From: Piezodorus guildinii
Taxonomy: Eukaryota; Arthropoda; Insecta; Hemiptera; Pentatomidae
Direction: 5' to 3'
Length of the DNA stretch: 64,000 nt
NCBI GenBank assembly: GCA_023052935.1
Contig: CM041297.1
Span: 51,689,917 to 51,753,916 of the forward strand
In this document: one piece after another, positions 1 to 10,272 of the stretch
Layout: each line of letters begins with the position of its first letter
Numbering within the stretch: position 1 is the first letter of the stretch
The notes under the pieces: model-generated
What the model was told of the DNA's origin: nothing
The model's input: the letters and a program-made list of their open reading frames with translations, nothing else
Database searches by the model: none
Position numbers and translations under genes: made by a program

Positions 1-440
1 TTTATGGCAAGTGTATCCCTTTCCTGATGGAGAAGTTGTGCGAGGGCTTCGGCGAGAGAGACTTCTACGTGAAGGGCCTTTGGCTCGGAGCACCCGGAAC
101 TGTGCCGAAAGGATGGCAGAAAATATACTATTGGACTCCCTAGGTGTCATGCACTACCACCACGTGCACGATGTCCTGTAAGGGGCATGTGAACATGTAT
201 ATATTTTCCATATGTTAAGATTGATGTGGGAAGTTTTTTGTTGTTATTTTTAGGAGAGTTTTTTATGCATTATATAACTAAATTAGGAAGAAAAAAAATG
301 TAACTATATTATCATATTATATTACTGTTATACATAATATTATAATTATTTAAACAAATATTTCCAAGGAAATTGTATTATGCTGTGTTTTGAGCAACCC
401 AATATTGTTGGGCAGCATTACTTTATAAATAAAGTATTTT
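1..440 (+). mobile_element. Probable LINE 3' end (ORF tail plus 3' UTR)
   Basis: A frame starting at base 2 is open for 60 codons to a stop at 181-183, and a second frame is open for 48 codons. Neither matches a family I recognise with certainty. The following 250 bases are AT-rich and end in a short hairpin, CCCAA (398-402) with TTGGG (408-412), followed by AATAAA. This is the layout of the LINE 3' ends elsewhere in the window, so I infer a non-LTR retrotransposon tail. It could instead be the last exon of an unrelated host gene entering from the left; it is not in the right frame or family to belong to the dehydrogenase gene that follows. Confidence 0.35.
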
Positions 441-780
441 CTCTCTCATTAGTTTAAAGAATCGTACCTCAGTTTCTGACTAGTCGACTCTTTCCAATTC
501 AGGACAATATTACGAAAGATCTTCAAAGCAATAAACATGAGCGAATTTTTGCTTAAAGAAAATGCAGAGACTGATAAGTGTATACAATTTAGAGTTTTTA
601 GGGTGGAGGTCATTGATTGAGTCAAGCCTTTAAGAATATCCGTAGCATTCTAGTATTTTGAAGTGTTATGTGCTGAATTTGTTCTTCATTCATGCGATCT
701 AATATTTTTTAATCCTTATAAAGCCTAAACTGTTTCATTCACTGAAAATTGTTGAAATATTATCCTCTGTTGATGATAAA
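441..780. other. AT-rich non-coding stretch
   Basis: No convincing open frame, splice-phase partner or repeat signature was seen. Confidence 0.5.
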
Positions 781-784
781 GTAG

Positions 785-935
785 GTACCCAAAATTAGGG
801 AAAACCTGGCGGCTGAGCGTGATCAAGGCCTAATCACCTCATTGTACCTAGAAACAGTAGGAATCTTTATAATTACTGAGCACAAGACCCTTGATGGGTT
901 GTTATGGTAGGGGTTTAGGTTGATAATTTATTTAT
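785..935 (+). mobile_element. tRNA-derived SINE (family 2), 3' fragment
   Basis: The stretch around 878-905 (GAGCACAAGACCCTTGATGG) matches, on the opposite strand, the body of the complete SINE at 59817-60145. The tRNA-like head is missing, so this is a 5'-truncated copy. A third piece lies at 36430-36545. Confidence 0.5.
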
Positions 936-1260
936 ACAAATGCACCTACCCTTATAGGGTCATTAGCATGATACATACTTATTTTTGTTTTTTAGATCAT
1001 AATTGTTTGCTTTAATAGCTTTTGAACACACATCTTACAATCACTCAGAACTATTTCAAGTTTGTTGCCCATGTTGAACTCTCTTCTTGCACCGTTGTAG
1101 ACCTCGCAGTGCAGGATGATATGCTCTACGGTCAGAGGTGCCTGGCACATCCTACAGGTCGGTGGGTGGAGTCCCTTCAGAAGGTAGGTGTGAGTCATTT
1201 CTGTGTGTGTCCGCTTCTTAGTCTGGCCAAAACCACTTATTCCCGACGAAGTTGATAATT
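936..1260 (-). pseudogene. LINE fragment, C-terminal RNase H/zinc-knuckle-like tail
   Basis: The minus-strand frame from 1198 to 992 reads THTYLLKGLHPPTCRMC followed by PLTVEHIILHC. This is the pattern at the C-terminal end of ORF2 in non-LTR elements of the I/Jockey type that carry an RNase H domain (a C..C pair, then LTVEHIL..C). Only this end survives; the reverse transcriptase is absent. It lies upstream of the dehydrogenase exons, probably in an intron of that gene. Confidence 0.55.
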
Positions 1261-1479
1261 ATTTATAGTTTATAGTTAATGTTTGTGAGAATAGCTTACC
1301 GCCATCTTTAATCATCCTATTTTGTTGCCTTAGCGTGATATAAGGCCTAGAATGCTGTCCTAATCATAGCTATGTACACATAAACTATCTTTCTATACAT
1401 TGTTTCATAACATCAATTCCAAAAATAGTTCATTACTCTTACATTTTTACTAACCTAGGTGTTAAACTTAGTCTGAAGT

Positions 1480-1550
1480 ATAGTCTGAAGTATATATAGT
1501 ATAGTATAGTATAGTATAGTCTGAAGTATATATATATATACAGTATATAT
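1480..1550. repeat. TATAG microsatellite and TA run
   Basis: Repeated GTATA/TATAG pentamers flank two GTCTGAAGTATA units and end in a (TA)n run. Confidence 0.8.
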
Positions 1551-1596
1551 TGATTCAACGATTAGAGTCTAAATATAGGGAACTAGTAGGGTGACT

Positions 1597-2066
1597 GCAC
1601 CAATTATTGACACTTTAAAGAAAAAATATGTAGTTTTTGAAAAACATTTCCCATATTTATGGACTGATCTTTGCCATTCAAAATATTTCTATTAGGCCAA
1701 CATCTATTCTCTACATTATGCTCATTGAATTATATCAAAGTGGTAAATTAATCCATTTTTCTGCATGAAATTCGGATGCATGTTTTTTCTCCTATTACTG
1801 ACTTGCACACACCAATTACTGACAGTATGAGAAACCAATTACTGACACCCTGTACCAAGATCAAAATAATTTAACTTCCAACTTTATAACAATCCGACAG
1901 CAGAAGAGTGACTGATGCTAAAACTTCATTCATCATTAAAACTGCACACCTTATCATCAATGCTGACTTGATCATGGTTGGAATCTGTCGTAAAAAACTG
2001 TGGCTTTGATTTGGCACCAATTTCTATTATTTTGGAAGGTAAAATGAGCATGTGTCAATAATTTGG
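1597..2066. repeat. Inverted-repeat element candidate (CCAATTATTGACAC ends)
   Basis: CACCAATTATTGACAC near 1597 recurs inverted as GTGTCAATAATTTGG near 2055, and twice internally (ACCAATTACTGACA near 1810 and 1835). The interior carries no open frame. This is consistent with a small non-autonomous DNA element with terminal and subterminal repeats, but no target duplication is clear. Confidence 0.35.
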
Positions 2067-2165
2067 TTAGTGTTAACAACTATTGATTAGCAACTAAACC
2101 TTTACGCTATATTGACTAAGATTTTTTTTGTTGGTGTTTTCTGAAATTCATTGTTATATTAACAG

Positions 2166-2339
2166 CTTTTGAATACGGTTATTCCTGTGCGGCCAAGAGA
2201 ACCTTGGTGATCTGGGAGGCACCGGAAGGGGATAAGACGAGTAAAGCACAAGTTGTCATAGACCACTACCTCGCTGGAGGCTACCTCAAATACAACTACC
2301 ACAGCAGCATCATCTTTCTCCTTCCTCACTACCACAGAT
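2166..2339 (+). CDS. 2-oxoglutarate dehydrogenase E1-like, internal exon
   Basis: This exon encodes part of the transketolase-like pyrimidine-binding domain of a thiamine-diphosphate-dependent 2-oxoacid dehydrogenase E1 (OGDH/DHKTD1 family), normally a mitochondrial matrix enzyme decarboxylating 2-oxoglutarate. Visible signatures in order are FEYGYS, LVIWEAPEGD (family LVLWEAQFGD), AQVVIDHYL (family AQ.IIDQFI) and IIFLLPH (family GIVLLLPH). The acceptor is AACAG at 2161-2165, with two bases completing a codon from an upstream exon not found in the window. The donor GTAAGC at 2340 leaves one base (phase 1), which joins to make TGT with the next exon. The N-terminal half, including the cofactor-binding module, lies to the left or in sequence I could not recognise. 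Confidence 0.85.
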
Positions 2340-2425
2340 GTAAGCGAATGTTCCCGAATTACGTTTTATTGCAATAACTATTTGAAATAGTCTTTCTGCT
2401 ATTGAGGCGAAAATGATTTTCCTAG

Positions 2426-2699
2426 GTGAAACCGCATCTAAAGTCTGCAACGGACGCCCAGAGAGGTTTCTTCAATTGGCCAACGACTGCGAAACGATGA
2501 CTGAGACAGACACCAAAAGGCAGTTCAAGGAGACAAACATGATCCTGGCGAATGTCTCCACCCCCGCTAACTTCTTCCATATTATACGGAGGCAAAAGTG
2601 GATGGCGCACCGCAGGCCTTTGGTCGTCTTCACGCCGAACCTCATGATTTCTAGCGATCAGTGCAAGGCCCAAATGAAAGAACTCGAAACTGGTACTAA
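2426..2699 (+). CDS. 2-oxoglutarate dehydrogenase E1-like, second visible exon
   Basis: The acceptor CCTAG (2421-2425) and two bases complete the TGT codon begun in the previous exon. The peptide continues with RPERFLQLANDC (family RPERFLQMCNDD), then STPANFFHIIRRQ and RPLVVFTPNLMIS (family TPANYFHLLRRQ, KPLVVFTPKSLL). The residues just before RPER are ASKVCNG where the family has PEHSSA, so the conserved loop histidine and serines are gone. The donor GTAAGT at 2700 leaves two bases (phase 2). The next exon is 4.46 kb away. Similarity over the remainder is strong, so a diverged paralogue is more likely than random decay; there is no stop or frameshift. Confidence 0.88.
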
Positions 2700-2932
2700 G
2701 TAAGTGCTTTATGAATCACAATAATGTTACTGTTTTTGGACTTTTATAACTTGGAAAATAGTCAGTGCTACATTTTGCATAGAACTATGAACACTACTCA
2801 ACATCGCAATACTTTCCCTTACTATATATTTCACATATAGATAAGTGAAAGTAAAAACAATAGAACAAATGTATACATTTATAGCCAAAAGCAGAATGTA
2901 CAAATAAATAATTAATTCAATTAATAATACGT

Positions 2933-3868
2933 CACTTATTTAATTCACATATACATCAATAATATATATTAAAATTTTTATTTTATGCATGATTTCACGG
3001 CGATCTGTAACTTTCCTACTTTCTGAGCCTCGAACTGAGACAGCAACGTGTGCTCTTTGTGGCGAGGCCCATCCGGCGAGCTACAGAGGATGCACGGTTT
3101 ATAAAACTCTTCTCCGACAGAAAATTCAAAACACACCGGGACGAAGAATCGAAGAGAAGACATGCACCCCGGCACCTGCACTAGAAAATTAGGTTGATTT
3201 CCCAAGAATTCAGCAATCACCACAAACCATCGCGCAACCGCAGCCTTCTACCTCCACCATCACCAATGCTAAAGATGATTCCAGGAAATCATTCTCCGAG
3301 CCCGCCATTTTTAAGAAACAGCCACCTAGCCGTCAGACGCCTTCGACCCCACAAACCAAGCCTCCGGCTTCCCATCAACATCCACAAGCTACATATCGAT
3401 CAATCCCTTCCAACCATCCACCTCTGCGTGTAAAACCATCTCCGGAACATCCTCAGAAAATCACTCCCCGTCCCATTGTTCAGCCGAAACCCTTACCTCA
3501 AGTATCACAGAGGACTGAACATCCTCGTACCCAACGCCAAATCCATTCTCCTGTCAACACTCCTGACCACATAACATATCCTTCTCACGCTCCTTATCCA
3601 CACCCTTTTCCCAACCAAGATCTTTCTAGCACACACTCCATCCTGAACTCCTTTCTCTCAGATCTTGCAGAAACCATTAAACCTCTTGTCACCCTTCTCA
3701 CGAGACTCCTTTCAGAAATCCCATTTAATCTCCCACGATGAATATGAAGCCCCTGACTATAGTATTGTGGAATGCTAATGGCCTACACTTATTTAATTCA
3801 CATATACATCAATAATATATATTAAAATTTTTATTTTATGCATGATTTCACGGCGATCTGTAACTTTC
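2933..3868. repeat. 83-bp direct repeat flanking a LINE fragment
   Basis: Bases 2933-3015 recur exactly at 3786-3868 in the same orientation, starting CACTTATTTAATTCAC and ending CTGTAACTTTC. The enclosed 770 bases are Jockey coding sequence truncated at both ends. The repeat could be an unusually long target-site duplication, a repair-associated duplication, or a tandem-duplication or assembly artefact. Confidence 0.8.
3016..3785 (+). pseudogene. Jockey-like LINE fragment: end of ORF1 (gag) and start of ORF2
   Basis: The frame containing 3058 reads CALCGEAHPASYRGC, the last zinc-knuckle pattern of Jockey-clade ORF1 proteins. It meets one in-frame TAG at 3190-3192, then continues as a proline-, histidine- and serine-rich tail to a TGA at 3739-3741. 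ORF2 starts with ATG at 3738-3740, overlapping that stop as ATGA, and reads MNMKPLTIVLWNANGL, the typical start of the LINE apurinic endonuclease domain. The copy breaks off 16 codons into ORF2. The retained ATGA overlap suggests that the intact family expresses ORF2 by stop-start coupling. Confidence 0.8.
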
Positions 3869-4204
3869 TTCTTTATTTTTTTATGCTAAATTAATAGACA
3901 ATGTTTGTTATATGAGGTTGATTTAATGTGCTATATTTAAAATTATCTGCCCCATTAACTTCTTCCCCCTCTCCGAAAGCCTCATTATGCCCTCTTTCCG
4001 AAATTGTTGAGACTTACTACAAAATATTCAACAATGAAAAACTTAAGGGACACACTAATATTTATACCTACTTTTAATTTTTAGAAATAGAGAAGAGCTA
4101 AATATAATAATTATAATTACTAGATAATGCACCAATTTACTTCTGATCTGACCTTTGAATAAAAAGGATAAATTGCATTTCATTTCACAATTAAATTAGT
4201 TATA

Positions 4205-4545
4205 ATTGGAATCTGACCAGAGAAGGAGGCGCTGGGATCCTCCGGATTCTGCTTGTCCTCCACAAGTAGGAGGGAGGCGGACTCTGTCCGTGGTTATATA
4301 ATGTTATATATATTATATATAAGTATGAGTGTGTTCATTTTTTGTTTATTTATTTGTTAACCTAGTATTTATTTAATTTATAAATTTTGTTATTATATAC
4401 CTTTATTAATTTTAGTTTCATTTTATGTAATTTGGCTTTTCTTTTGTTTATATTGTAAATATTGTATGAATGTTATCAAGTAGCAATATTATTATTGTCC
4501 GTTGGGACAAACTGTAATATATCCGAATAAATAAAAAAAAATAAA
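4205..4545 (+). mobile_element. LINE 3' end with hairpin and polyA signal
   Basis: A GC-rich 100-base stretch (an ORF end with Arg/Pro codons) is followed by an AT-rich 3' UTR, the hairpin GTCC-GTT-GGGAC (4497-4508), the motif CTGTAATAT and an A-rich tail after AATAAA. The tail resembles the Jockey tail at 5416-5480 on the opposite strand. Confidence 0.55.
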
Positions 4546-5415
4546 ACTTATTGGAATATATTTGAGGTGTAAATTTAACGGTGTATGATATATATATATA
4601 AATCATGCACTTATTTATGCCGAATGTATAATCTAAATAAAACAAAAATATAGAGTTGAGTGTTTACATCTTTAAGATAGCCTTTAAATTAACCACAGGC
4701 CCCTATTTTTATTTATTGATCTGTACATTTTATTACATTGTTTAAATTATTCGAAAATGCAAAATTTCTATTATTAAGCTCAATAATAGCCTTCCTAATA
4801 ACTCTTACTCCAACTGTAACCTTACCTGTGAAATGATCTACTTGATGATTTATTAAAATTTTTACAAATCGCAACCGCACAATTACAACACAAGATATTA
4901 GAGACATGTTTTAAGTTTGATATTGTGAAAGGATAACACCTCAACAGCGCACTGACTACCTAGACCAAGTTGAGCCATTAACCACGAAAAAGGACCAAGG
5001 ACTAGACCAGTGACGTCATCGGGATTATCCACCATATTGCTCCTTCTGAATCAACCAGTTGTTTAGTTGGCTCGCTTTTATTGTGTAACATAGTGAAAAT
5101 TCTAAATATTCATTCCTTCTTCATTTTTTATGCAAGTTTCGGAAATTAGTAAAAATGTAGATCTTTGTATTACTTTATCATGGATATTAGAGAAATGAGA
5201 TCGTAAACTGTGGAAATTAAACGAGTACAGAAAAAATCATCAATTGAATTTGCTAGATCGTAAATTCGTTCCTCTTGTGTTACCAGTCGAGAGGTTGAAA
5301 GTATTCGAAACTCAGTTTGCGAATCTCTGCTGTTCGCTTTCTTCCATGATATTTGTTTTCATTGGTTTTAGAAACAAAGCATGAAGTTTTACTTTAATAC
5401 GTGTTACCCCCACTA

Positions 5416-5446
<31 letters not shown>

Positions 5447-6530
5447 GAGAAAATTTTACAATCTGTCCCAATTTGGACATTAATAGTATTGCTGAATGAT
5501 ATCAAACATACTACATTCATACAACATTTACACAACATAAAATTACAATAAAATATATACACAATAATGAATCAATACAAAAGTCAATAATTCACTTATA
5601 CCTATATACACATACACACGCTCATACATACATCACATTGAGTGGAGAATCTAGCCAGTGCTAGAACTCCAATATATTTACAAAAGGTCGCGGGGCCACT
5701 GTCGTTTCAACCTTCTAGGTGGGTTGTATGGATGAGTGGAGCTGGATAGGGATTGAGCTAAAGGATTAGGATGATGAATGAGGTTCTGGTGGAATTTGGA
5801 AAATTTGGATGGAATTAGGTCTGAAATAAATGGAACATTAAGGTCGTGGTGCAAGGTATAATTGGAGACATAATAAGGAGCATTTACTATCGTACGGAGG
5901 ACTTTGGATTGAAAGGATTGAATGCGTTTGATGTTAGAACGTTTAGCTGTCCCCCACAGTTCAAGTCCGTAGGTCCAGATGGGCTTCAGTATTGTCTTGT
6001 AGATTAATAATTTGTTTTCAACTGTAAGTTCAGATTTTCAGTTGAGTAGTCGGTATAACTGTCCGAATCGTCGGTTGAGTTCTTGTCTTTTAAGTCTTGT
6101 ATGTGGGTTCCAAGTCAATCTTTTGTCTAACAGTAAGCCAAGATACCGGACTGTATCTGAGAGAGGAATCGGTAATGAGTTGAAATAAACTGGCGGACAG
6201 GATTTTCGTCTAAGAGTAAAGGTTATGTGTTTACATTTGGCTTCGTTCACCTTTACACGCCAGTTATTACACCAGTGTTCGATAAGGAAAAGGTGTCTCT
6301 GAAGGTTTAAGGATGCTGTTTCAGGATTGGAACTGGATGATAGGATGGCGGTGTCGTCTGCAAAAGTTGCCAGAAAGGTATCAGGATGTGTAGGAATATC
6401 AGCAGTGTAAAGGATGTAGAGGATGGGTCCCAAGACGCTGCCTTGAGGAACACCGGCCTCAACGGGATAAAGGTTAGTAAATTCTTCACCACAGCGAACT
6501 CGGAAGGAACGGTTCGAGAGATAGGAATAT
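5416..6530 (-). pseudogene. Jockey-like LINE, 5'-truncated, reverse transcriptase C-terminal half
   Basis: Read on the minus strand, the fragment starts just before the QGSVLGP motif. It continues through FADDTAILSS (catalytic motif C), the thumb region with RYLGLLLDKRLTWNPHTRLKRQ, and the C-terminal WTYGLELWG and PPRRLKRQWPRDLL blocks. It then has a 3' UTR with a GTCC/GGAC hairpin and a polyA tail (poly-T at 5420-5446). An in-frame stop follows the thumb. AATATTTTTT occurs at both flanks and may be the target duplication. It shares the subfamily-specific QWPRDLL end with the copy at 20676. Confidence 0.85.
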
Positions 6531-6679
6531 TTTTTAGTGTTTATATCTTGACAATGTGCTCCAATGACAAGGAACTAATTAATATTGGTTTGTAAAATAA
6601 GTTTGTACCGTTTTTTACTGTCGATTTCAATAAAAACTTCGGATTCTTGTTAGTAATTTTGATCAATTATATCTCACCT

Positions 6680-6870
6680 ATTTTGATTCATTACATGTTG
6701 TCATCTCTGAGGTAATTTTTTGAATTTGGTCATCATCAACAGTTGATGGACGACCTAAGTGCTTTGCGTCTTCGAAGTCAAAATGTCCGATTCTGAAACA
6801 AGCAGACCACTTACGGACGGTGCTTTCTCCTAAGAAATCTATACACTAAAAATTCTGTTAACCGTCTGTG
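6680..6870 (-). pseudogene. mariner transposase N-terminal fragment
   Basis: The minus strand encodes STVRKWSACFRIGHFDFEDA followed by GRPSTVDDDQIQKIT. This is the linker of mariner transposases between the two helix-turn-helix motifs (RRW..RF..GDF.LED..R.GRPS..DDD.I). No catalytic part is present, and the element has been broken next to the Jockey insertion at 5416-6530. Confidence 0.65.
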
Positions 6871-7159
6871 CAACGGATTTTTTTTTTTGGAAATAATAAA
6901 TCATTAAATAACGAAAATGACGGGCAAGCAAAATACCACTTAAATATATGGAATCTCGGTTGAAACTGATACATAAAAGCATCTTAACTAATCGTTTTTA
7001 GAATACGTAAACCTTTGACGAAGTAAACATGATTTTAGAAACATAGAATTAAATTGAAATATTGACAAACGCTAGGAACTTATTTTAGAACATAATATTA
7101 TTATAGTTTCAAGTGTTATATTTCTTATAATGAAAAATAATTCCCATAACATTTCCCAG

Positions 7160-7354
7160 ATTTCAGCCGTATTTCAGTGATCCTTCCATACAGGATATCA
7201 CAAAGGTGAAGAAGATCTTGCTCTGTACCGGCAAAATATATTACGATTTGATTAACGAAAGGAAAGCTAGAAGGTTGGAAGGACAAGTGGCAATCTGCAG
7301 AATTGAACAAATTTGCCCCCTTCCTTACAAGATGATAAATACAGACTTGTTGAG
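7160..7354 (+). CDS. 2-oxoglutarate dehydrogenase E1-like, third visible exon
   Basis: The acceptor is TTTCCCAG at 7152-7159. One base completes the AA carried over from the exon ending at 2699 (giving Lys), and the frame then reads FQPYFSDP, KKILLCTGKIYYDLINERKA and VAICRIEQICPLPY. The family C-terminal domain has RLIFCTGKVYYDL.RERKAR and VAITRIEQLSPFPF at these places. The donor GTGACT at 7355 leaves two bases (phase 2). The match in order and spacing to the preceding exons makes this the same gene despite the large intron. Confidence 0.88.
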
Positions 7355-7431
7355 GTGACTAAGCTAAGTAATCCCTTAAGTATTCGTTAGACTGTGTTTC
7401 GGATTTTTACTGCCTGTTGAAATACTTTCAG

Positions 7432-7648
7432 ATATTGCTCCCCAGTGAAGGTGCAATGGGTTCAGGAGGAACCCATCAACCAGGGCTGGTGGACTTACGT
7501 TGAGCATCGCCTCCTGAACCTCCCCTCGATAACGAGAATAGAATGTGTCGCGAGGCCTCCAAGAGCGGACGGTGGATCAAGGTCGATACAGTCTTGTTAC
7601 GAAGAGCATTTTAATGTTATGTTCAGAGCAATGACCTTAGGTGATTAA
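7432..7648 (+). CDS. 2-oxoglutarate dehydrogenase E1-like, terminal exon
   Basis: The acceptor CTTTCAG ends at 7431. One base completes AGA with the previous exon, then YCSPVKVQWVQEEPINQGWW follows, where the family has ..WCQEEHKNQGAW. The C-terminal VARPPRADGGSRS block corresponds to the family VGRP.AASPATGS, and the protein ends MFRAMTLGD before TAA at 7646-7648. The usual SKAQH...L..LLD.AF ending is only loosely kept. No AATAAA is obvious in the first 200 bases after the stop, so the transcript end cannot be placed. Confidence 0.88.
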
Positions 7649-7846
7649 ATGCATAATTGTTATCCATTTGCTGGTTCCGTTTTGTATGTAATGAAATGAA
7701 AAAGAAATTTTGTTCTATTTTATCATAAACTAGATGACCCCTCTGACGATGTCCTGTCTGAACTATGTCTTAGCGAAAGCGGTCAACCCGTTCAGGCGTG
7801 ATGCAATGACCAAGCGAAAACTCGATTTATATATATATATAGAAGA

Positions 7847-7880
<34 letters not shown>

Positions 7881-8214
7881 TTATTATTACATTTAAAAAA
7901 AAAAAAAAAAAAAGATGTCTACCAAATTAACTTTTCCCTTTTTTTTTCTTCTTAAGATCCTTCTTCTGACTGATATAAACATAACAAAAAGAATTAGAGA
8001 AATCGGTAAAGCCGTAGCAAATTTTGTACGGGCATCGATAGAAACATGTGTTTTATTAAAAATTCTACACTGCTACACAAACAAAGTGGCGCACTTTGAA
8101 AAATTATTTTATTTTTTCCTGTGATGTAAAACTAATGTGCTTTACATCAATATTTTTATGATTCTTTTGGGATGATTTAGAGGTAAAATTAAGATTAAGA
8201 ATAAAAAATGTATC
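7649..8214. other. Intergenic: (GA)n and poly-A tracts
   Basis: This stretch follows the dehydrogenase stop codon. It holds a (TA)n run near 7830, a (GA)n run at 7855-7880 and a 19-base A run near 7895. No gene is recognised. Confidence 0.6.
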
Positions 8215-8340
8215 ATATGTTAGTCATTTAGGCTAATGGACTATAATTACCAAAAGAAAAAATATTTTACTGATTGTAAGGATGACTCATCCGAAATCAT
8301 TTGTAAACATTTTGTCAATTTGTGAATACAGTTTTTTTTA
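8215..8340 (+). mobile_element. LINE 3' tail (family 3)
   Basis: GCTAATGGACTATAATTACC and TGATTGTAAGGATG followed by CATCCGAAATCATTTG recur at 54690-54800 on + and at 50825-50945 on -, where they are the 3' UTR of a recognisable reverse-transcriptase fragment. Confidence 0.6.
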
Positions 8341-8379
8341 TTATATCATATTTGGTAAAAAAAAAAAAGATGCAGAAAA

Positions 8380-8745
8380 CAATATTTTTGCACTTTTCTG
8401 CTTTTATTGGATATTTTCTTTTTCTTAAATTCTTTCAACATATATCTTTGTCCAGTTTTTATCAATGCTAACAAGATAATATATGAAAAATATTTTTTGA
8501 ATGTACAAAATTAAAAAAATCCATTTAAGTCCTATCAGACTATTTCAATGAGAATGAAATCTATATTGTATTAAAGCCCATTAAATTTTACATCGACATA
8601 GGGTGTTTAATCAAAATCAGCCGAATAGCTGTCACATCTCGGGGGTAAAGCTGTCTTAAATATGAAATTTTAGTTTCGCACAACTTTTCGTTTTCGTGCA
8701 ATACTTGCCACACACACTGACGTTTTGCGCGATTTGGTTATTTGC
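8380..8745 (-). repeat. Copy of the TATTGCGATCG dispersed repeat (partial)
   Basis: In reverse complement this matches the interior of the 589-bp unit at 46313-48085: GAAATTTCATATTTAAGACA, the pCTCGGG block, and AAATTTAATGGGCTTTAA. No protein is encoded. Both ends are missing or diverged. Confidence 0.6.
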
Positions 8746-8910
8746 ACTGCCTGTGCAATGTCAGGTACTCGTTTAAGATCCCTATCCTTTATCCTTTAAA
8801 CCTTTTATCAAACCTAGATAGGTAAAATTTAGGACTCCCACTGTAGCATCGTCCGATTAGCCACAGCAGCATAAAGTGACGTGAAATAAATAAACAAATA
8901 AACTTGATTT
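8745..8910 (+). mobile_element. tRNA-derived SINE (family 1), 5'-truncated
   Basis: CTGTGCAATGTCAGGTACTC, GCATCGTCCGATTAGCCACA and a terminal AAATAAATAAACAAATAAAC match the 3' two thirds of the SINEs at 10011-10272 and 36940-37250. Confidence 0.75.
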
Positions 8911-9207
8911 TTTGGACTCAAGAGAAAGTTCTGTCTTTTATTAAGTGCAGGTTCGTTAATTAATTAATTCTGTTTTTCCTGTCCAGTTATAGTGTTTTTT
9001 TAAATGCTTTTTAAGAAAATGTAATAACGGTACTATAAAGATTTATGTGATATATATATATATATATATACATATATTATTTTTATTTTATTTTTTTTAT
9101 TACACTTCTTATACTCTAAAAGTATTACATTTTTAATCATTTTATAAACATTAGATTAATATTACGATAAGATTAATCTGAGCACCATAAATTGGAACTA
9201 AATTTTA
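8911..9207. other. AT-rich intergenic stretch with (TA)n
   Basis: Contains (TA)n at about 9050-9070 and nothing else recognised. Confidence 0.5.
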
Positions 9208-9935
9208 TCAATGTATATAAATGGAAAAATATGGAAATAAATGTAATATAATTGCATCCACGTCAGTAAGGAAACTGATTTTATTCCGTCCGGGTTCATC
9301 ATTATTTTAAATTTAAGGATTATGTTTTAAATTCAAGCAGAAACTATAATACCTCTAACTGCCTAGAAGACGCCACAGAGTATTCAGATGTGCAGAGTAC
9401 TAGCCAATCCGTTATAAATTAAATTTTAATTTTGACAGCGGAAAGGATATCACATATTTAAAAGAACTGATGAAATCATAAGTTATTACAATTTGTGGTT
9501 TTTGATTAATTAAATGTTATCAATGTATAAAAATGGAAAAATATGGAAATAAATGTAATATAATTGCATCCACGTCAGTAAGGAAACTGATTTTATTCCG
9601 TCCGGGTTCATCATTATTTTAAATTTAAGGATTATGTTTTAAATTCAAGCAGAAACTATAATACCTCTAACTGCCTAGAAGACGCCACAGAGTATTCAGA
9701 TGTGCAGAGTACTAGCCAATCCGTTATAAATTAAATTTTAATTTTGACAGCGGAAAGGATATCACATATTTAAAAGAACTGATGAAATCTGAAGTTATTA
9801 CAATTTGTGGTTTTTGATTAATTAAATGTTATCAATGTATAAAAATGGAAAAATATGGATACAAATGTAATAAAATTGCATCCACGTCAGTAAGGAAACT
9901 GATTTTATTCCGTCCGGGTTCATCATCAGAAAAGT
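9208..9935 (+). repeat. 312-bp tandem repeat, about 2.3 units
   Basis: GCATCCACGTCAGTAAGG starts at 9254, 9566 and 9878, a constant 312-bp period. Units one and two are almost identical. Unit three is cut off after TTCATCATCAG. A further partial unit lies at 10506-10735 with a few substitutions, on the other side of a SINE. No protein is encoded. The unit contains TCCGTCCGGGTTCATCATC, which in reverse complement has a CTGATGATG start like the foldback cores discussed in the findings. Confidence 0.9.
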
Positions 9936-10010
9936 GCGTCTCTCTTCACAATCTCAATTTATTATTATTATTATTTTTTTTTACTTCTGAACAGCAGAGG
10001 AAAAGCTAAG

Positions 10011-10272
10011 TTCATAGGGTTCACTTGTAGTGAGTGCATTGGCTAGCAAAACAGCCTTCTGTGCCAAAGGTCGCTGGTTCAACTCAGTTGATGGCGATAG
10101 GATTTTTTAAAGGGAGTACAATATCCTCGGTTATGCCGTCCTTCGGGGGGAGCGTAAATTGGTGGTCCCTAACCTGTGCGATGTCAGGTACTCGTCAAAA
10201 TTTAAGGCTTCCTCGGTAGCATAGTCCGATTAACCACACTAGCATAAAGCTATTTTAAATGCATAAACAAAC
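10011..10272 (+). mobile_element. tRNA-derived SINE (family 1), complete
   Basis: The head contains a pol III A-box-like GTAGTGAGTGCATTGGCTAG and a B-box-like GGTCGCTGGTTCAACTC, as in a tRNA. The body carries GTGCGATGTCAGGTACTCGT and the tail ends in AAACAAACAAG. The perfect 8-bp repeat AAGCTAAG lies at 10003-10010 and 10273-10280 and is read as the target-site duplication. The copy falls between the two parts of the 312-bp repeat family. Confidence 0.8.

Larger units (their letters stand above)
2700..7159 (+). other. 4.46-kb intron of the dehydrogenase-like gene
   Basis: The intron runs from GTAAGT to TTTCCCAG. It contains a Jockey ORF1/ORF2 piece with an 83-bp flanking duplication, a LINE 3' end, a 1.1-kb minus-strand Jockey fragment and a mariner N-terminal scrap. 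The stretches 3869-4204, 4546-5415 and 6871-7159 show nothing recognisable. Confidence 0.8.

Noticed and set aside
1..183. Upstream exon of the dehydrogenase-like gene
   Set aside because: Neither open frame matches any part of the OGDH E1 family, and the segment is followed by a polyA-type 3' end.
7735..7790. CTGACGATGTCC...AGCGAAAGC after the dehydrogenase stop codon, as a hammerhead-like motif
   Set aside because: No stem can be formed between the two blocks, and there is no inverted-repeat context; a chance match is more likely.
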